In this document: piece by piece, positions 1 through 7,687 of the stretch
Numbering within the stretch: position 1 is the stretch's first letter
How the letters are laid out: every line of letters begins with the position of its first letter
NCBI GenBank assembly: GCA_964430105.1
Contig: CAYSEF010000013.1
Location: forward strand, 1 to 41,272
DNA: 41,272 nucleotides
Origin: UMGS1696 sp964430105
GTDB lineage: Bacteria > Bacillota > Clostridia > Oscillospirales > CAG-272
Reading direction: 5' to 3'
The notes under the pieces: generated by a model
Seen by the model: the letters and a program-made list of their open reading frames with translations, nothing else
Database searches by the model: none
Told to the model about the DNA's origin: nothing
Position numbers and translations under genes: made by a program

Positions 1-45
1 TTTTTATGAAATGTTTAAGTTTTATTAAATGTGAACAGTATCTTT

Positions 46-108
46 TTTGTACAAATTTATATTTGTTTACAAAATCATATTGAAATATCGTGTACAAATT
101 GATATAAT
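46..108 (+). promoter_or_regulatory. Promoter with operator-like TTTGT/ACAAA repeats
   Basis: A -35 box TTGAAA (80-85) and -10 box TATAAT (103-108) are 17 bp apart, upstream of the solute-binding lipoprotein gene. Operator-like inverted repeats surround it: TTTGTACAAA at 46-55, TTTGTTTACAAA at 62-73, and a third half-like TGTACAAA at 91-98 inside the promoter spacer. The spacing suggests a repressor or activator site, perhaps for a sugar-responsive regulator. The protein that binds is not known. Confidence 0.65.
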
Positions 109-165
109 GATTTGTCAGTTTAGAACTACACAAAAATCATATATTTCAAAAGGAGTTAAATACTT

Positions 166-1695
166 ATGTTTAAGAGAATCCTTTGCGCACTTCTTGCCGG
201 CATGATGCTCCTTCCCCTTGCATCCTGCTCAAACAGTAACGTAAACAGCGGAGATGAAACAAAATCTCAGACAAGCAATCCCTCAAATGCGGACTCTGAT
301 TCCACTGCTAATTCAGAAGAATCCTCAAAATATCTTGATTCGCTGCCTGAAACAATGAACTTCGGTGGCACTGATATCCGTTTTGTAGTTGAAGAAGGCT
401 CTAACGGCAACCTTACCGAACAGTCTATCTATGTAGAAGAAGACACAGGTGATGTTGTTGACTCAGCTGTATATCAGAGAAACGGTATCGTTCAAGATCG
501 TCTTGGCATAAATATCGTTCTTCAGGAAGTTTATGACAGACGTGATCTCGCACTTCTCCCTGCTCTTCGTACCGCAGTCGGTGCAGGTACAAACGATTTT
601 GATATTGTAGGCTTCTATCAGTACTATAACATTGGTGCTGCTGCTCAGGGTCTTGTTTATAATCTTAATAACCTTCAGTACAACGACTTCGATCGTGAAT
701 ACTGGGCTACAGATTACATCAACAATATGTCCTACAAGGGTGCTACATACTGGGCAACAGGTGACCTTTCACTCCGTTACACAGGCGGTATGTATGTTAC
801 TTTTGTAAACGATCGTCTTTGGTCTCAGTACTACAACGGACTCGATCCATACACACTTGTTGATGAAGGAAAATGGACTCTCGACAAGATGTATGAGCTT
901 TCCTCCGGCGTATACAAGGATGAAAATGCAAACAACACTCCCGATGCAACAGAAGACACATTTGGTCTTTCTCTCATCTGCAACGACCTTATCAATGGTA
1001 TGTGTGCAGGTGCTATGATCGAGCATGGCTCTGTTGATGACGAAGGTAATCCTTATGTTACCCTCAACAACGAACGCACTGTTCAGTTCTATGAAAAGAT
1101 GTACAATCTTCTCTACAACAACCCCGGTTATGTTGAATCCGCATCCGATGACTCAGAAACTCTTATGAACAAGTTCAACGAAGGCAGATATATGCTCACC
1201 TGTAACAAGCTGTTCCAGTCCGCTATCTACCTCCGCAACATGGAAGATGACTTCAAGATCATTCCTCTCCCGAAGCTTGACGAAACTCAGCCTCATTACA
1301 ACACTCGTGTACATGACTCTGTAACTCTCTTTGGTGTGCCGATTACTGCTACAGAAAAGTTTGACGCTATCAGTGCAACTCTCGAAGCTCTTGCATCTGA
1401 AAGCTATCGTCTTGTAACACCTGCTTACTATGAAGTTGCTCTCAAGACAAAGTTCACTCGTGACTCTGACTCCGGCCGTATGATCGACCTCATTTCTCAG
1501 AATGTATCATCTGACTTCATCACTCTTTACTCTGTTGAAATCTCTGCTATTGACCAGTTCCTCAAGAATCAGCTCGCAGCTCAGAGAGATGGCATTGCTT
1601 CTTCCTTCAAGAGTAATCAGAAGGTTTGGTCAAAGGCTCTCGAAAGTCTTATTGCAGGCTTTGAATCAACCGCAGCAACTCAGGCAGAAGGTTAA
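166..1695 (+). CDS. Extracellular solute-binding lipoprotein (family 1 type)
   Basis: A 509-residue ABC-transporter substrate receptor that would be anchored outside the membrane. Residues 1-20 form a lipoprotein signal peptide ending in a lipobox (LASC) with Cys21 as the lipidated residue. A Ser/Asn/Thr-rich tether runs to about residue 55, followed by an aromatic-rich solute-binding fold. The segment with EEDTGDVVDSAVYQRN near residue 90 resembles large sugar-binding receptors common in Oscillospiraceae. A Shine-Dalgarno AAGGAG lies just upstream. No permease or ATPase gene follows; a terminator closes the transcript, so it is an orphan here unless partners lie upstream of the window. Substrate cannot be read from sequence; a carbohydrate is most likely. 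Confidence 0.85.
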   Translation: MFKRILCALLAGMMLLPLASCSNSNVNSGDETKSQTSNPSNADSDSTANSEESSKYLDSLPETMNFGGTDIRFVVEEGSNGNLTEQSIYVEEDTGDVVDSAVYQRNGIVQDRLGINIVLQEVYDRRDLALLPALRTAVGAGTNDFDIVGFYQYYNIGAAAQGLVYNLNNLQYNDFDREYWATDYINNMSYKGATYWATGDLSLRYTGGMYVTFVNDRLWSQYYNGLDPYTLVDEGKWTLDKMYELSSGVYKDENANNTPDATEDTFGLSLICNDLINGMCAGAMIEHGSVDDEGNPYVTLNNERTVQFYEKMYNLLYNNPGYVESASDDSETLMNKFNEGRYMLTCNKLFQSAIYLRNMEDDFKIIPLPKLDETQPHYNTRVHDSVTLFGVPITATEKFDAISATLEALASESYRLVTPAYYEVALKTKFTRDSDSGRMIDLISQNVSSDFITLYSVEISAIDQFLKNQLAAQRDGIASSFKSNQKVWSKALESLIAGFESTAATQAEG

Positions 1696-1748
1696 TTTCT
1701 TTTATCGACTGTCTTTACAAGGCTATTATAGCTTAATCTATTAAATTT

Positions 1749-1787
1749 GCAGGGAATTTTCCAAAACCGGATGTTCCCTGCTTTTTA
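1749..1787 (+). terminator. Rho-independent terminator after solute-binding gene
   Basis: GCAGGGAA (1749-1756) pairs with TTCCCTGC (1774-1781), followed by a T-rich run. It ends the monocistronic transcript of the upstream lipoprotein gene. Confidence 0.9.
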
Positions 1788-1813
1788 TTTACCGAAATAT
1801 TCAAAAATATCCG

Positions 1814-1842
1814 TTGAAAAATAATGTTGAATGGTATATAAT
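1814..1842 (+). promoter_or_regulatory. Sigma-A promoter of nitroreductase operon
   Basis: TTGAAA at 1814-1819 and TATAAT at 1837-1842 have a 17-bp spacer. This lies about 34 bp before the nitroreductase start. Confidence 0.75.
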
Positions 1843-1875
1843 ACTCTATATCTATGTAATTGAAAGGAATTTACC

Positions 1876-2454
1876 ATGATAAGAGATATCGTTATTGATT
1901 CAAGAAGCTACCGTAGCTTTAATGAATCAGGAAAAATCGGCAAACAGGATCTCATGGATCTTATCGATACAGCACGTCTTTGCCCCAGTGCAGTCAATCG
2001 TCAGCCACTTAAATACCGTCTTGTTTACGAAAAGGACGAAGTTGAAGAGGTTCTTGCAATTACTAAATGGGCAGGCGCACTTCCTGACAAAAAGCTTCCG
2101 CCGGACGGTCATCATCCTGCTGCATTTATCGTTGTATGCTGTGATACTTCTATTGTAGAAGATGTTAATGCAGCTCGCTTTGATGCAGGTATTGCCACTC
2201 AGACTATTTTACTGCAAGCTTGCGAATCAGGAATGGGCGGATGCATTATCGGTGCATTTGATCCTACTATAATGTCTCAGAAACTGCTGATTGCAAAGAA
2301 ATACAAGCCCATCGTTGCGATTGCTCTCGGAATACCGGACGAAACTGTTATTATATGCAATGTTCCTGAATCCGGTAGCACTATGTATTTCCGCGATAAG
2401 GCTGATCTTCATTTTGTTCCAAAGCGTTCACTTGAGGATATTATTATCGAATGA
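1876..2454 (+). CDS. Nitroreductase family flavoprotein
   Basis: A 192-residue protein with the nitroreductase start pattern: RSYRSF near residues 9-14 and a helix ending in CPSAVNRQPL, the region that contacts FMN phosphate and ribityl groups in this family. The C-terminal half has the usual Gly-rich stretch (GMGGCIIGAF) and IALGIPDE. Members are NAD(P)H-dependent FMN oxidoreductases that reduce nitroaromatics, quinones or enones; the physiological substrate cannot be predicted. It is at the short end of the family. AAAGGAA precedes the ATG. The stop overlaps the start of the next gene (ATGA arrangement), so the two are translationally coupled. Confidence 0.85.
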   Translation: MIRDIVIDSRSYRSFNESGKIGKQDLMDLIDTARLCPSAVNRQPLKYRLVYEKDEVEEVLAITKWAGALPDKKLPPDGHHPAAFIVVCCDTSIVEDVNAARFDAGIATQTILLQACESGMGGCIIGAFDPTIMSQKLLIAKKYKPIVAIALGIPDETVIICNVPESGSTMYFRDKADLHFVPKRSLEDIIIE

Positions 2455-2984
2455 TATATGTTCCTTTTGCTATACTGCTGTCTATCGGACTAATTTTTAT
2501 CACTGTTCTCGGTGAATTAAAGTCGGTGCATAAGAAAAAAATTGCCGTTATCAATACGGTCTTGTCGCTCATCGGACTTGTAATTGTTCTATCGACAAGC
2601 TTTATTGCACATAGACTAATCTATCACAGCGGACATGACGAAAATCTTGCACAATGGGCAGGCGGTATGCTTGATGTCTATTATCAGATAAGCCTACCTG
2701 TTTTCTTTGTTTTACTGGGGATAACGGTGCTTGCCTCAATAATTTCTATTTTCGACAAGAAACAACAGAGCGGTTTTTCATCCAAAGTTCGCATTATGGC
2801 TTCATGCGCTTCTTCCGTTATACTGCTCATCATTGCTCCATTCTATGGATTCATGACGGACAACGCAAGCATCCCGCTATATAGCTGTATATGCTGGCTC
2901 GGATTCGGACAAGCTCTTATCATGAGAGTATCTTTTATAGTGGAATATTTTGCACGTTCTTCAGCCAATGTGAAGAAACTGTGA
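2451..2984 (+). CDS. Small integral membrane protein, unknown function
   Basis: A 177-residue hydrophobic protein with four or five predicted membrane segments (about residues 3-21, 30-52, 78-103, 116-137 and 142-165) separated by short charged loops such as KSVHKKK and DKKQQSG. I recognise no family motif. Its ATG overlaps the stop of the nitroreductase gene by 4 bp, so it should be co-translated with it. It may be a membrane partner of the flavoprotein, but coupling alone does not show that. Confidence 0.75.
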   Translation: MIYVPFAILLSIGLIFITVLGELKSVHKKKIAVINTVLSLIGLVIVLSTSFIAHRLIYHSGHDENLAQWAGGMLDVYYQISLPVFFVLLGITVLASIISIFDKKQQSGFSSKVRIMASCASSVILLIIAPFYGFMTDNASIPLYSCICWLGFGQALIMRVSFIVEYFARSSANVKKL

Positions 2985-3033
2985 TAATTCCTTTTCGTTC
3001 ATCTGAAAAATCACCTAAAATGTTGCATTTCTC

Positions 3034-3062
3034 TTGCAAATTTTTTCACTTTATGATAAAAT
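3034..3062 (+). promoter_or_regulatory. Probable promoter of secreted anchored protein
   Basis: TTGCAA (3034-3039) and TAAAAT (3057-3062) with a 17-bp spacer lie about 64 bp before the preferred start of the next gene. Confidence 0.5.
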
Positions 3063-3125
3063 ATTAGATGAAAATCAGTGAACATTTTTTATAGAACACT
3101 GCTACAAGAAAGGCATTTTGATAAT

Positions 3126-4034
3126 ATGAATCGGCGCAAAATCATTTCAATAATTCTCTCGCTGATGACTGTATTTTCGCTTTGCGTAATTGCGTTACCA
3201 ACTACTGCAAAGGCAGGCGACGTCATCACATCTACAGTAAATATTGCTCTCGCTAACAAAAACGAACGTGGCGACGGATACTACTGGGCAAATCGCTATG
3301 ACATTCTTACTCTCTCAGGAATCAATATTGACACAGAGGATGCCTACGGTCTTCGTCTTCCCAAGGATTGTACAGTAGAGCTTGAAGGTAATAACTACAT
3401 CAAAGCTTCAAAATACGGTATATCCTGCTCAGGTACTGTTGTTTTTAAGGGTTCAGGATCACTTACCATCGAAGCCGGTGACATAGGTATCTACCTTATT
3501 GCACAGGACAACACTCAGAAGGTGCGTCTTATTGAAGGTAAGTACACTATAACAGCAGGAACATACGGTGTCTACAGCGAAAAAGGCGACTTCTCATTCG
3601 TTGGCAATTCTATGGATATCAATGTTGGTACACCTGACGGCTGGGCTATAATGGGTCGTGATGTAAATCTTCTCGGTGGTAAATTCAAGGCAAATGCACC
3701 TGTTGAAACCACACACCAGCTCCTCGTAAGTGGACTTGATGTAAATATTGAAGCTAACCGTTCTGCTTTTGTGTCAAAGAATTTGAACATCAAGGATATT
3801 GACATAGATGAGTATAACGGTGAAGCATCCGTAATTGCAAAATCCACTGCAAAAAAAGGTCGTTCAAGTATTTTCTTCGGTGATAATGTTCAGGGTTGGG
3901 TAGATTACCTGATTCTCGTTGTTTTTGCACTCGGTGTAGCGTCATGTATTTTCGTTCCCGCACTTCGTCGCAAGAAAAAAGCAAAAGAATTGTACGAACG
4001 TCTTGAAAAAGAAGGATATGACATAGTTAAATAA
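3126..4034 (+). CDS. Secreted membrane-anchored repeat-like surface protein
   Basis: A protein of 302 residues from the preferred ATG at 3126. The reading frame stays open back to 3078, but the first 16 residues are not signal-like, while MNRRKIISIILSLMT begins a good signal peptide ending near TTAKAGD, with AGAAAGG upstream. The body is rich in short alternating Gly/Val/Ile strands (GNNYIKASKYGISCSG, GTYGVYSEKGDF), which suggests a right-handed beta-helix of the kind seen in carbohydrate-binding Cthe_2159-like proteins. A membrane segment about 45 residues from the end is followed by a basic tail (RRKKKAKEL), so the C-terminus is cytoplasmic and the helix faces out. Function unknown; a cell-wall or glycan-binding role is an inference. 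Confidence 0.75.
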   Translation: MNRRKIISIILSLMTVFSLCVIALPTTAKAGDVITSTVNIALANKNERGDGYYWANRYDILTLSGINIDTEDAYGLRLPKDCTVELEGNNYIKASKYGISCSGTVVFKGSGSLTIEAGDIGIYLIAQDNTQKVRLIEGKYTITAGTYGVYSEKGDFSFVGNSMDINVGTPDGWAIMGRDVNLLGGKFKANAPVETTHQLLVSGLDVNIEANRSAFVSKNLNIKDIDIDEYNGEASVIAKSTAKKGRSSIFFGDNVQGWVDYLILVVFALGVASCIFVPALRRKKKAKELYERLEKEGYDIVK

Positions 4035-4040
4035 ATATTT

Positions 4041-4073
4041 GGGGCAGGCAGATTCTTGTTTGCCCCGTTTTTA
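4041..4073 (+). terminator. Rho-independent terminator
   Basis: GGGGCA (4041-4046) pairs with TGCCCC (4061-4066), followed by GTTTTTA. It separates the surface-protein gene from the L-serine dehydratase gene. Confidence 0.9.
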
Positions 4074-4101
4074 CTCTATTTTATATATTTGAGGTAAATT
4101 T

Positions 4102-5310
4102 ATGAAATCTATCCGCGAAATTTATAAGGTTGGTCGCGGTCCTTCAAGCTCTCATACAATGGGACCGCAAAAAGCCGCTTCTATATTCAAAAGCGAAAAC
4201 CCAAATGCGTCAAGATATAAGGCTGTTCTCTACGGTTCACTTGCTGAAACCGGAAAGGGACATCGCACCGACACTGCAATACTCGAAACCTTCTCTCCAA
4301 AGCCTTGCGAAATCGACTTTCACGTTGACCGCACCATTGAACTGCCACATGATAACACAATGGATCTTATTGCACTTGATGATAATGGCTGTGAAATTGC
4401 AAAAATGCGTGTAATGTCAGTTGGTGGCGGAGATATCGTAATCGAAGGACGTTCCGAATATGATTCCCCGGAAATATATGAAGAATCCTCGTTTACTGAA
4501 ATTGCCGAAAAATGCCTTGACAGAAACATACGCCTCTCGGATTATGTTTTTGAGCATGAAGGCGATGATATAAAGCTTTTTCTCAGAAATATATGGGATG
4601 TAATGTGCAATGCCATATCAGACGGCTTAAAAGGACGAGGCACACTCCCCGGTGGATTGAACGTAGAGAAAAAGGCACAGTATCTCTATAACCAGCGACA
4701 CATTGACGAATCTGCAAACACAAGAGAAAATCGAATCGTTTGTGCATATGCTTTTGCAGTAAGCGAACAAAATGCAGACTGCGGTACAATTGTTACAGCT
4801 CCAACCTGTGGTTCATGTGCTGTATTGCCTTCTGTTCTCAAATATATGCAGGAACAAAAGGGATTTTCTGACGATCTTATCATCCGTGCGCTTGCCGTTG
4901 CAGGTCTTATAGGTAATATTATAAAGAAAAACGCCTCAATATCGGGAGCAGAATGTGGCTGTCAGGCTGAAATAGGTACTGCTTGTTCAATGGCAGCGGC
5001 AGCACTCTGTGAACTGCATGAAATGTCGATAGGTCAGATAGAATATGCTGCTGAGGTTGCTCTCGAGCATCACCTTGGCTTAACTTGTGACCCAATCTGC
5101 GGACTTGTTCAGATTCCGTGTATAGAAAGAAATGCTGTTGCTGCAATGCGAGCTATAAATGCGCTTTCCCTTGCAAATTTCCTTTCGGAAACACGAAAAA
5201 TTTCGTTCGATGTAGTAGTACAAACAATGTACGAAACAGGACGCGATCTTAATTTCCGTTACCGTGAAACTGCGGAAGGCGGACTTGCAAAAACATATAG
5301 AGTAAGCTGA
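4102..5310 (+). CDS. sdaA: L-serine dehydratase, iron-sulfur dependent (fused beta-alpha chain)
   Basis: L-serine ammonia-lyase, converting L-serine to pyruvate and ammonia in the cytoplasm with an oxygen-sensitive [4Fe-4S] cluster. The 402-residue chain holds both parts. The N-terminal beta domain (about 1-115) starts with the signature GPSSSHTMGP. The catalytic alpha domain (about 150-402) has PTCGSC (Cys236, Cys239), ECGC (Cys285, Cys287) and CDPICGL, which together supply the family's conserved cluster cysteines. Some clostridia carry these domains as two genes, so this is the fused form, somewhat shorter than E. coli SdaA. A GAGGT Shine-Dalgarno lies 7-8 bp before the ATG. It is a single-gene unit ended by the long hairpin at 5317-5409. 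Confidence 0.93.
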   Translation: MKSIREIYKVGRGPSSSHTMGPQKAASIFKSENPNASRYKAVLYGSLAETGKGHRTDTAILETFSPKPCEIDFHVDRTIELPHDNTMDLIALDDNGCEIAKMRVMSVGGGDIVIEGRSEYDSPEIYEESSFTEIAEKCLDRNIRLSDYVFEHEGDDIKLFLRNIWDVMCNAISDGLKGRGTLPGGLNVEKKAQYLYNQRHIDESANTRENRIVCAYAFAVSEQNADCGTIVTAPTCGSCAVLPSVLKYMQEQKGFSDDLIIRALAVAGLIGNIIKKNASISGAECGCQAEIGTACSMAAAALCELHEMSIGQIEYAAEVALEHHLGLTCDPICGLVQIPCIERNAVAAMRAINALSLANFLSETRKISFDVVVQTMYETGRDLNFRYRETAEGGLAKTYRVS

Positions 5311-5316
5311 TATAAA

Positions 5317-5409
5317 AAAACGTGTATCGAAATTGAGCTGCTATCCAAATCCAAAAGTCAGACCAAAGATCTAAACTTTTGTGGACAGTTCAAAAACGGT
5401 ACACGTTTT
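5317..5409 (+). terminator. Long conserved-loop hairpin A (bidirectional terminator-like)
   Basis: AAAACGTGTA (5317-5326) pairs with TACACGTTTT (5400-5409). Inner helices are TTGA/TCAA, CTG/CAG, TCC/GGA and CAAAAGT (5352-5358) with ACTTTTG (5375-5381). The apical loop holds CAGACC-AAAGATC. Runs of A on the left and T on the right make it usable as a terminator for both convergent genes. The core at 5350-5372 is almost the same as the reverse complement of 24861-24883 in hairpin B, while the outer stems differ. Confidence 0.8.
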
Positions 5410-5439
5410 ATTATTTGCTGATTTATCAGAGCTGATTTA

Positions 5440-6267
5440 TCAGAGCATTTTTACAAGATCGGGTATGCACTCTTCAAACTTCACGCCATACCAATGCTTA
5501 TCATCACCAACAGTGTGCTTGATACAGTTGCAGGTATTTTCAACAGCAATCTTCATAGATTCGTGCAAAGACTTACCTTGAATGAGTGCGCCAAACATTG
5601 TTGATGAGAAGACATCTCCTGTTCCATGGCATGACATCGGTAAATTCTCAGAAAAATACTCTGTAAATTCGTCGGTTTCGCTGTTATAGCCAACTATTCC
5701 CTGCATTTTTCCATCATACACAACACCGGTTATACAAGCAATTTTAGTTCCGAGTCCTGTAAGCTTTTTCAGCGTTGAATGTATATACTCCACATCGTAA
5801 TCGCCACGTTCAACGTAATCTTCACCTAACATTAAAGTAGCTTCTGTCATATTCGGTACAATAATGTCAGCTTTTGAACAAAGCTTTTTCATTGCATCTA
5901 CGATTGTGTTATCAAATCCGGGATAGAGTTTGCCATTATCACCCATGACCGGGTCAACAAAAACGAGCTCAGGCTTAAATTCATCAATAAAATTTTCAAT
6001 CATTTCAGCCTGTGTCGGTGAGCCAAGGTAACCTGTATATACGCCATCGAAAGCAATCCCTTCTTTCTTCCAGTGATCTGCTATCTTTGGAATATCTTCA
6101 TCAAGATTGCGGAAAGTATAACCTGTGAATCCTCCTGTATGGGTTGAGAGCACAGCGGTAGGAATAACAGCACACTCTACTCCCATCGCAGAAATAATAG
6201 GAAGTGCGACGGTTATCGAACATTTTCCGAAGCATGAAATATCTTGAATAGTTACAGCTCTTTTCAT
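5440..6267 (-). CDS. Pyridoxal/pyridoxamine kinase (ribokinase superfamily)
   Basis: A 275-residue ATP-dependent kinase of the PdxK/PdxY group, phosphorylating B6 vitamers for salvage to PLP. The N-terminal TIQDISCFGKCS is the ribokinase-fold start seen in pyridoxamine kinases. STHTGGF and GVYTGYLGSPTQ line the vitamer site, DPVMGDNG (about residue 107) contributes phosphate/metal contacts, and HGTGDVFSS (about residue 215) is the GTGD anion hole with the catalytic Asp. A GGAGAA Shine-Dalgarno precedes the ATG. It is a single-gene unit with its own promoter, convergent with sdaA. The exact vitamer preference cannot be assigned, so no gene symbol is given. Confidence 0.9.
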   Translation of the reverse strand: MKRAVTIQDISCFGKCSITVALPIISAMGVECAVIPTAVLSTHTGGFTGYTFRNLDEDIPKIADHWKKEGIAFDGVYTGYLGSPTQAEMIENFIDEFKPELVFVDPVMGDNGKLYPGFDNTIVDAMKKLCSKADIIVPNMTEATLMLGEDYVERGDYDVEYIHSTLKKLTGLGTKIACITGVVYDGKMQGIVGYNSETDEFTEYFSENLPMSCHGTGDVFSSTMFGALIQGKSLHESMKIAVENTCNCIKHTVGDDKHWYGVKFEECIPDLVKML

Positions 6268-6300
6268 TGTTTTTCTCCGTTATCATTTTAGGATGGTAAT

Positions 6301-6329
6301 ATTATAGTCCATTTTCTGTCAAAATTCAA
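6301..6329 (-). promoter_or_regulatory. Promoter of pyridoxamine-type kinase gene
   Basis: On the minus strand TTGAAT (6329-6324) and TATAAT (6306-6301) are separated by 17 bp, 34 bp before the kinase start. A TTGACA inside the spacer is only 10 bp from the -10 and is unlikely to be used. Confidence 0.65.
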
Positions 6330-6384
6330 GCTTTTCGCCAATTATTCACATTTTTTTAATCATGCTTAAAAAATATATGCAAAA

Positions 6385-6422
6385 CAAAAAACAGACACCG
6401 GAATGAACCGATGCCTGTTTAT
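6385..6422 (-). terminator. Rho-independent terminator of rplJL
   Basis: On the minus strand AAACAGGCATCGG pairs with CCGGTGTCTGTTTTTT (6420-6385) just after rplL. It shows that the transcript ends here and does not run into rpoB. Confidence 0.88.
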
Positions 6423-6470
6423 GGTTATTGAACAAAATGAATTTGAAGCAATAAATTCCTTGAGTAAAAA

Positions 6471-6848
6471 TTACTTGATTTCTACTTCAGCACCGCTAGC
6501 AGCGAGCTTGGTCTTCATAGCTTCAGCGTCTTCCTTGGAGAGACCTTCCTTAACGGTCTTAGGAGCGCCTTCTACGAGTTCCTTAGCTTCCTTGAGGCCG
6601 AGACCGGTGATTTCGCGGATAACCTTGATAACGTCGAGCTTCTTAGCGCCGAAGGACTTAAGAACTACGTCGAATTCAGTCTTTTCTTCTGCTGCGGGAG
6701 CTGCTGCACCTGCTGCACCTGCTACTGCTACAGGAGCTGCTGCGGATACGCCGAATTCTTCTTCAACTGCCTTTACGAGGTCAGAAAGTTCGAGAATAGT
6801 AAGAGACTTGATTGTTTCAAGAATCTGGAGAGACTTTTCAGTTGCCAT
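6471..6848 (-). CDS. rplL: Ribosomal protein L7/L12
   Basis: A 125-residue large-subunit stalk protein. It dimerises through its N-terminal domain on L10 and recruits elongation GTPases through its C-terminal domain. Visible parts are the N-terminal dimer region (about 1-30), an Ala/Pro-rich hinge (about 33-55) and the C-terminal domain with KSFGAKKLDVIKVIREITGLGLKEAK-type sequence ending in GAEVEIK. Length is typical. Its ATG has a GGAGG Shine-Dalgarno, and it lies 83 bp downstream of rplJ in the same leader-controlled operon. Confidence 0.98.
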   Translation of the reverse strand: MATEKSLQILETIKSLTILELSDLVKAVEEEFGVSAAAPVAVAGAAGAAAPAAEEKTEFDVVLKSFGAKKLDVIKVIREITGLGLKEAKELVEGAPKTVKEGLSKEDAEAMKTKLAASGAEVEIK

Positions 6849-6931
6849 TTTTATTTTCCTCCGTATATGTTTGTTATATTTTTTATAAATTTATTTTTCC
6901 CTGTTATACTGTGGGACAGATTAAAACCCTA

Positions 6932-7474
6932 TTATTCAGCAGGGGTTTCTTCTGCTGCGGGAGCTTCTGCGCTTTCGCCTTCGCCGTCCTTGTCAACGAT
7001 AGCCTGAAGAGCATAAGCGAACTTGTAAAGCGGGCTCTGGATGCTGCCGAGGAACTTAGCAATAAGTGTTTCCTTGTTAGGAATAGTTGCGAGTTCGTTT
7101 ACAGTAGCTGCATCTACAACAGAACCTTCAAGAATACCACCGCGAATTTCGAATGTTTCGATCTTATCAGCGTATTCCTTGAGGATCTTAGCGGGAGCGA
7201 TCGGATCGTCGAAGCTGATTGCAAGAGCGTTCATGCCTTCGAGGTGAGTCTTGAGACCTTCAAAACCAACCTTATCGCATGCCTTGCCGATCAGAGTGTT
7301 CTTAATAACAGTATATTCAACGCCTGCTTCACGAAGAGCCTTACGCATCTTTGTGTCGTCGTCAACAGTGATACCTTCATACTTTACGAGTACGCCGGAA
7401 GCTGCACGACCAAGCTTATCTGCAAGAGTATCTACAACGGCTTTCTTCTGCTCTAAAATTTTCTCGCTGGGCAT
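6932..7474 (-). CDS. rplJ: Ribosomal protein L10
   Basis: A 180-residue base protein of the ribosomal stalk. It binds 23S rRNA and carries L7/L12 dimers on its C-terminal helix. The N-terminal EKILEQKKAVVDTLADKL and VKYEGITVDD regions and the central RKALREAGVEYTVIKNTL are typical of L10. The C-terminal extension ends in an acidic Ala/Glu-rich tail (about 165-180). It is the first gene of the rplJL operon and should be autoregulated through the L10(L12) complex binding its mRNA leader. Unlike the common arrangement, no rplK/rplA precede it and no rpoB follows rplL. Confidence 0.98.
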   Translation of the reverse strand: MPSEKILEQKKAVVDTLADKLGRAASGVLVKYEGITVDDDTKMRKALREAGVEYTVIKNTLIGKACDKVGFEGLKTHLEGMNALAISFDDPIAPAKILKEYADKIETFEIRGGILEGSVVDAATVNELATIPNKETLIAKFLGSIQSPLYKFAYALQAIVDKDGEGESAEAPAAEETPAE

Positions 7475-7479
7475 TTTTC

Positions 7480-7630
7480 TTCCTCCTTATAAGCGTTTCA
7501 GCGGTACAAAAAAAGTCTTTCTTCACACTATATGCGCGAAAAAAGACTTACATAATCATATATAAGGTCTCTCCTCGGCAGGATAGCGGAACGCTTTTAC
7601 TGTAACCTGCTGTCTTTGGTTCAACAACAT
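7480..7630 (-). ncRNA. L10 ribosomal protein leader
   Basis: The 5' leader of rplJ, on the minus strand, carries the conserved L10-leader signature: CAAAGACAGCAGG pairing towards CCTGCCGAGGAG (about 7620-7566), which contains the kink-turn site bound by L10(L12) in Bacillota. A terminator hairpin follows (7549-7507) before the rplJ Shine-Dalgarno. This fits feedback control of stalk-protein synthesis by attenuation. Confidence 0.9.
7507..7549 (-). terminator. Attenuator terminator in rplJ leader
   Basis: On the minus strand AAGTCTTT (7549-7542) pairs with AAAGACTT (7520-7513) and is followed by an uninterrupted T run. It sits between the L10-binding structure and the rplJ start, so it can stop transcription when L10 is in excess. 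Confidence 0.8.
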
Positions 7631-7635
7631 TATGT

Positions 7636-7664
7636 ATTATAACACAAACAAATTCTTTTGTCAA
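7636..7664 (-). promoter_or_regulatory. Consensus sigma-A promoter of rplJL
   Basis: Perfect TTGACA (7664-7659) and TATAAT (7641-7636) with a 17-bp spacer on the minus strand. It is directly upstream of the L10 leader. Confidence 0.9.
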
Positions 7665-7687
7665 TAGGTTTTTCAAAAAAATATTTT

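Noticed and set aside
5317..5409. Hairpins A and B as simple unrelated terminators
   Set aside because: The shared core of about 23 nt, including the unpaired loop, is too similar for chance, so they are reported as a family. Simple terminators elsewhere in the window lack it.
6403..7565. Several plus-strand frames over the ribosomal protein genes
   Set aside because: They are antisense to rplL and rplJ, whose identity is certain.
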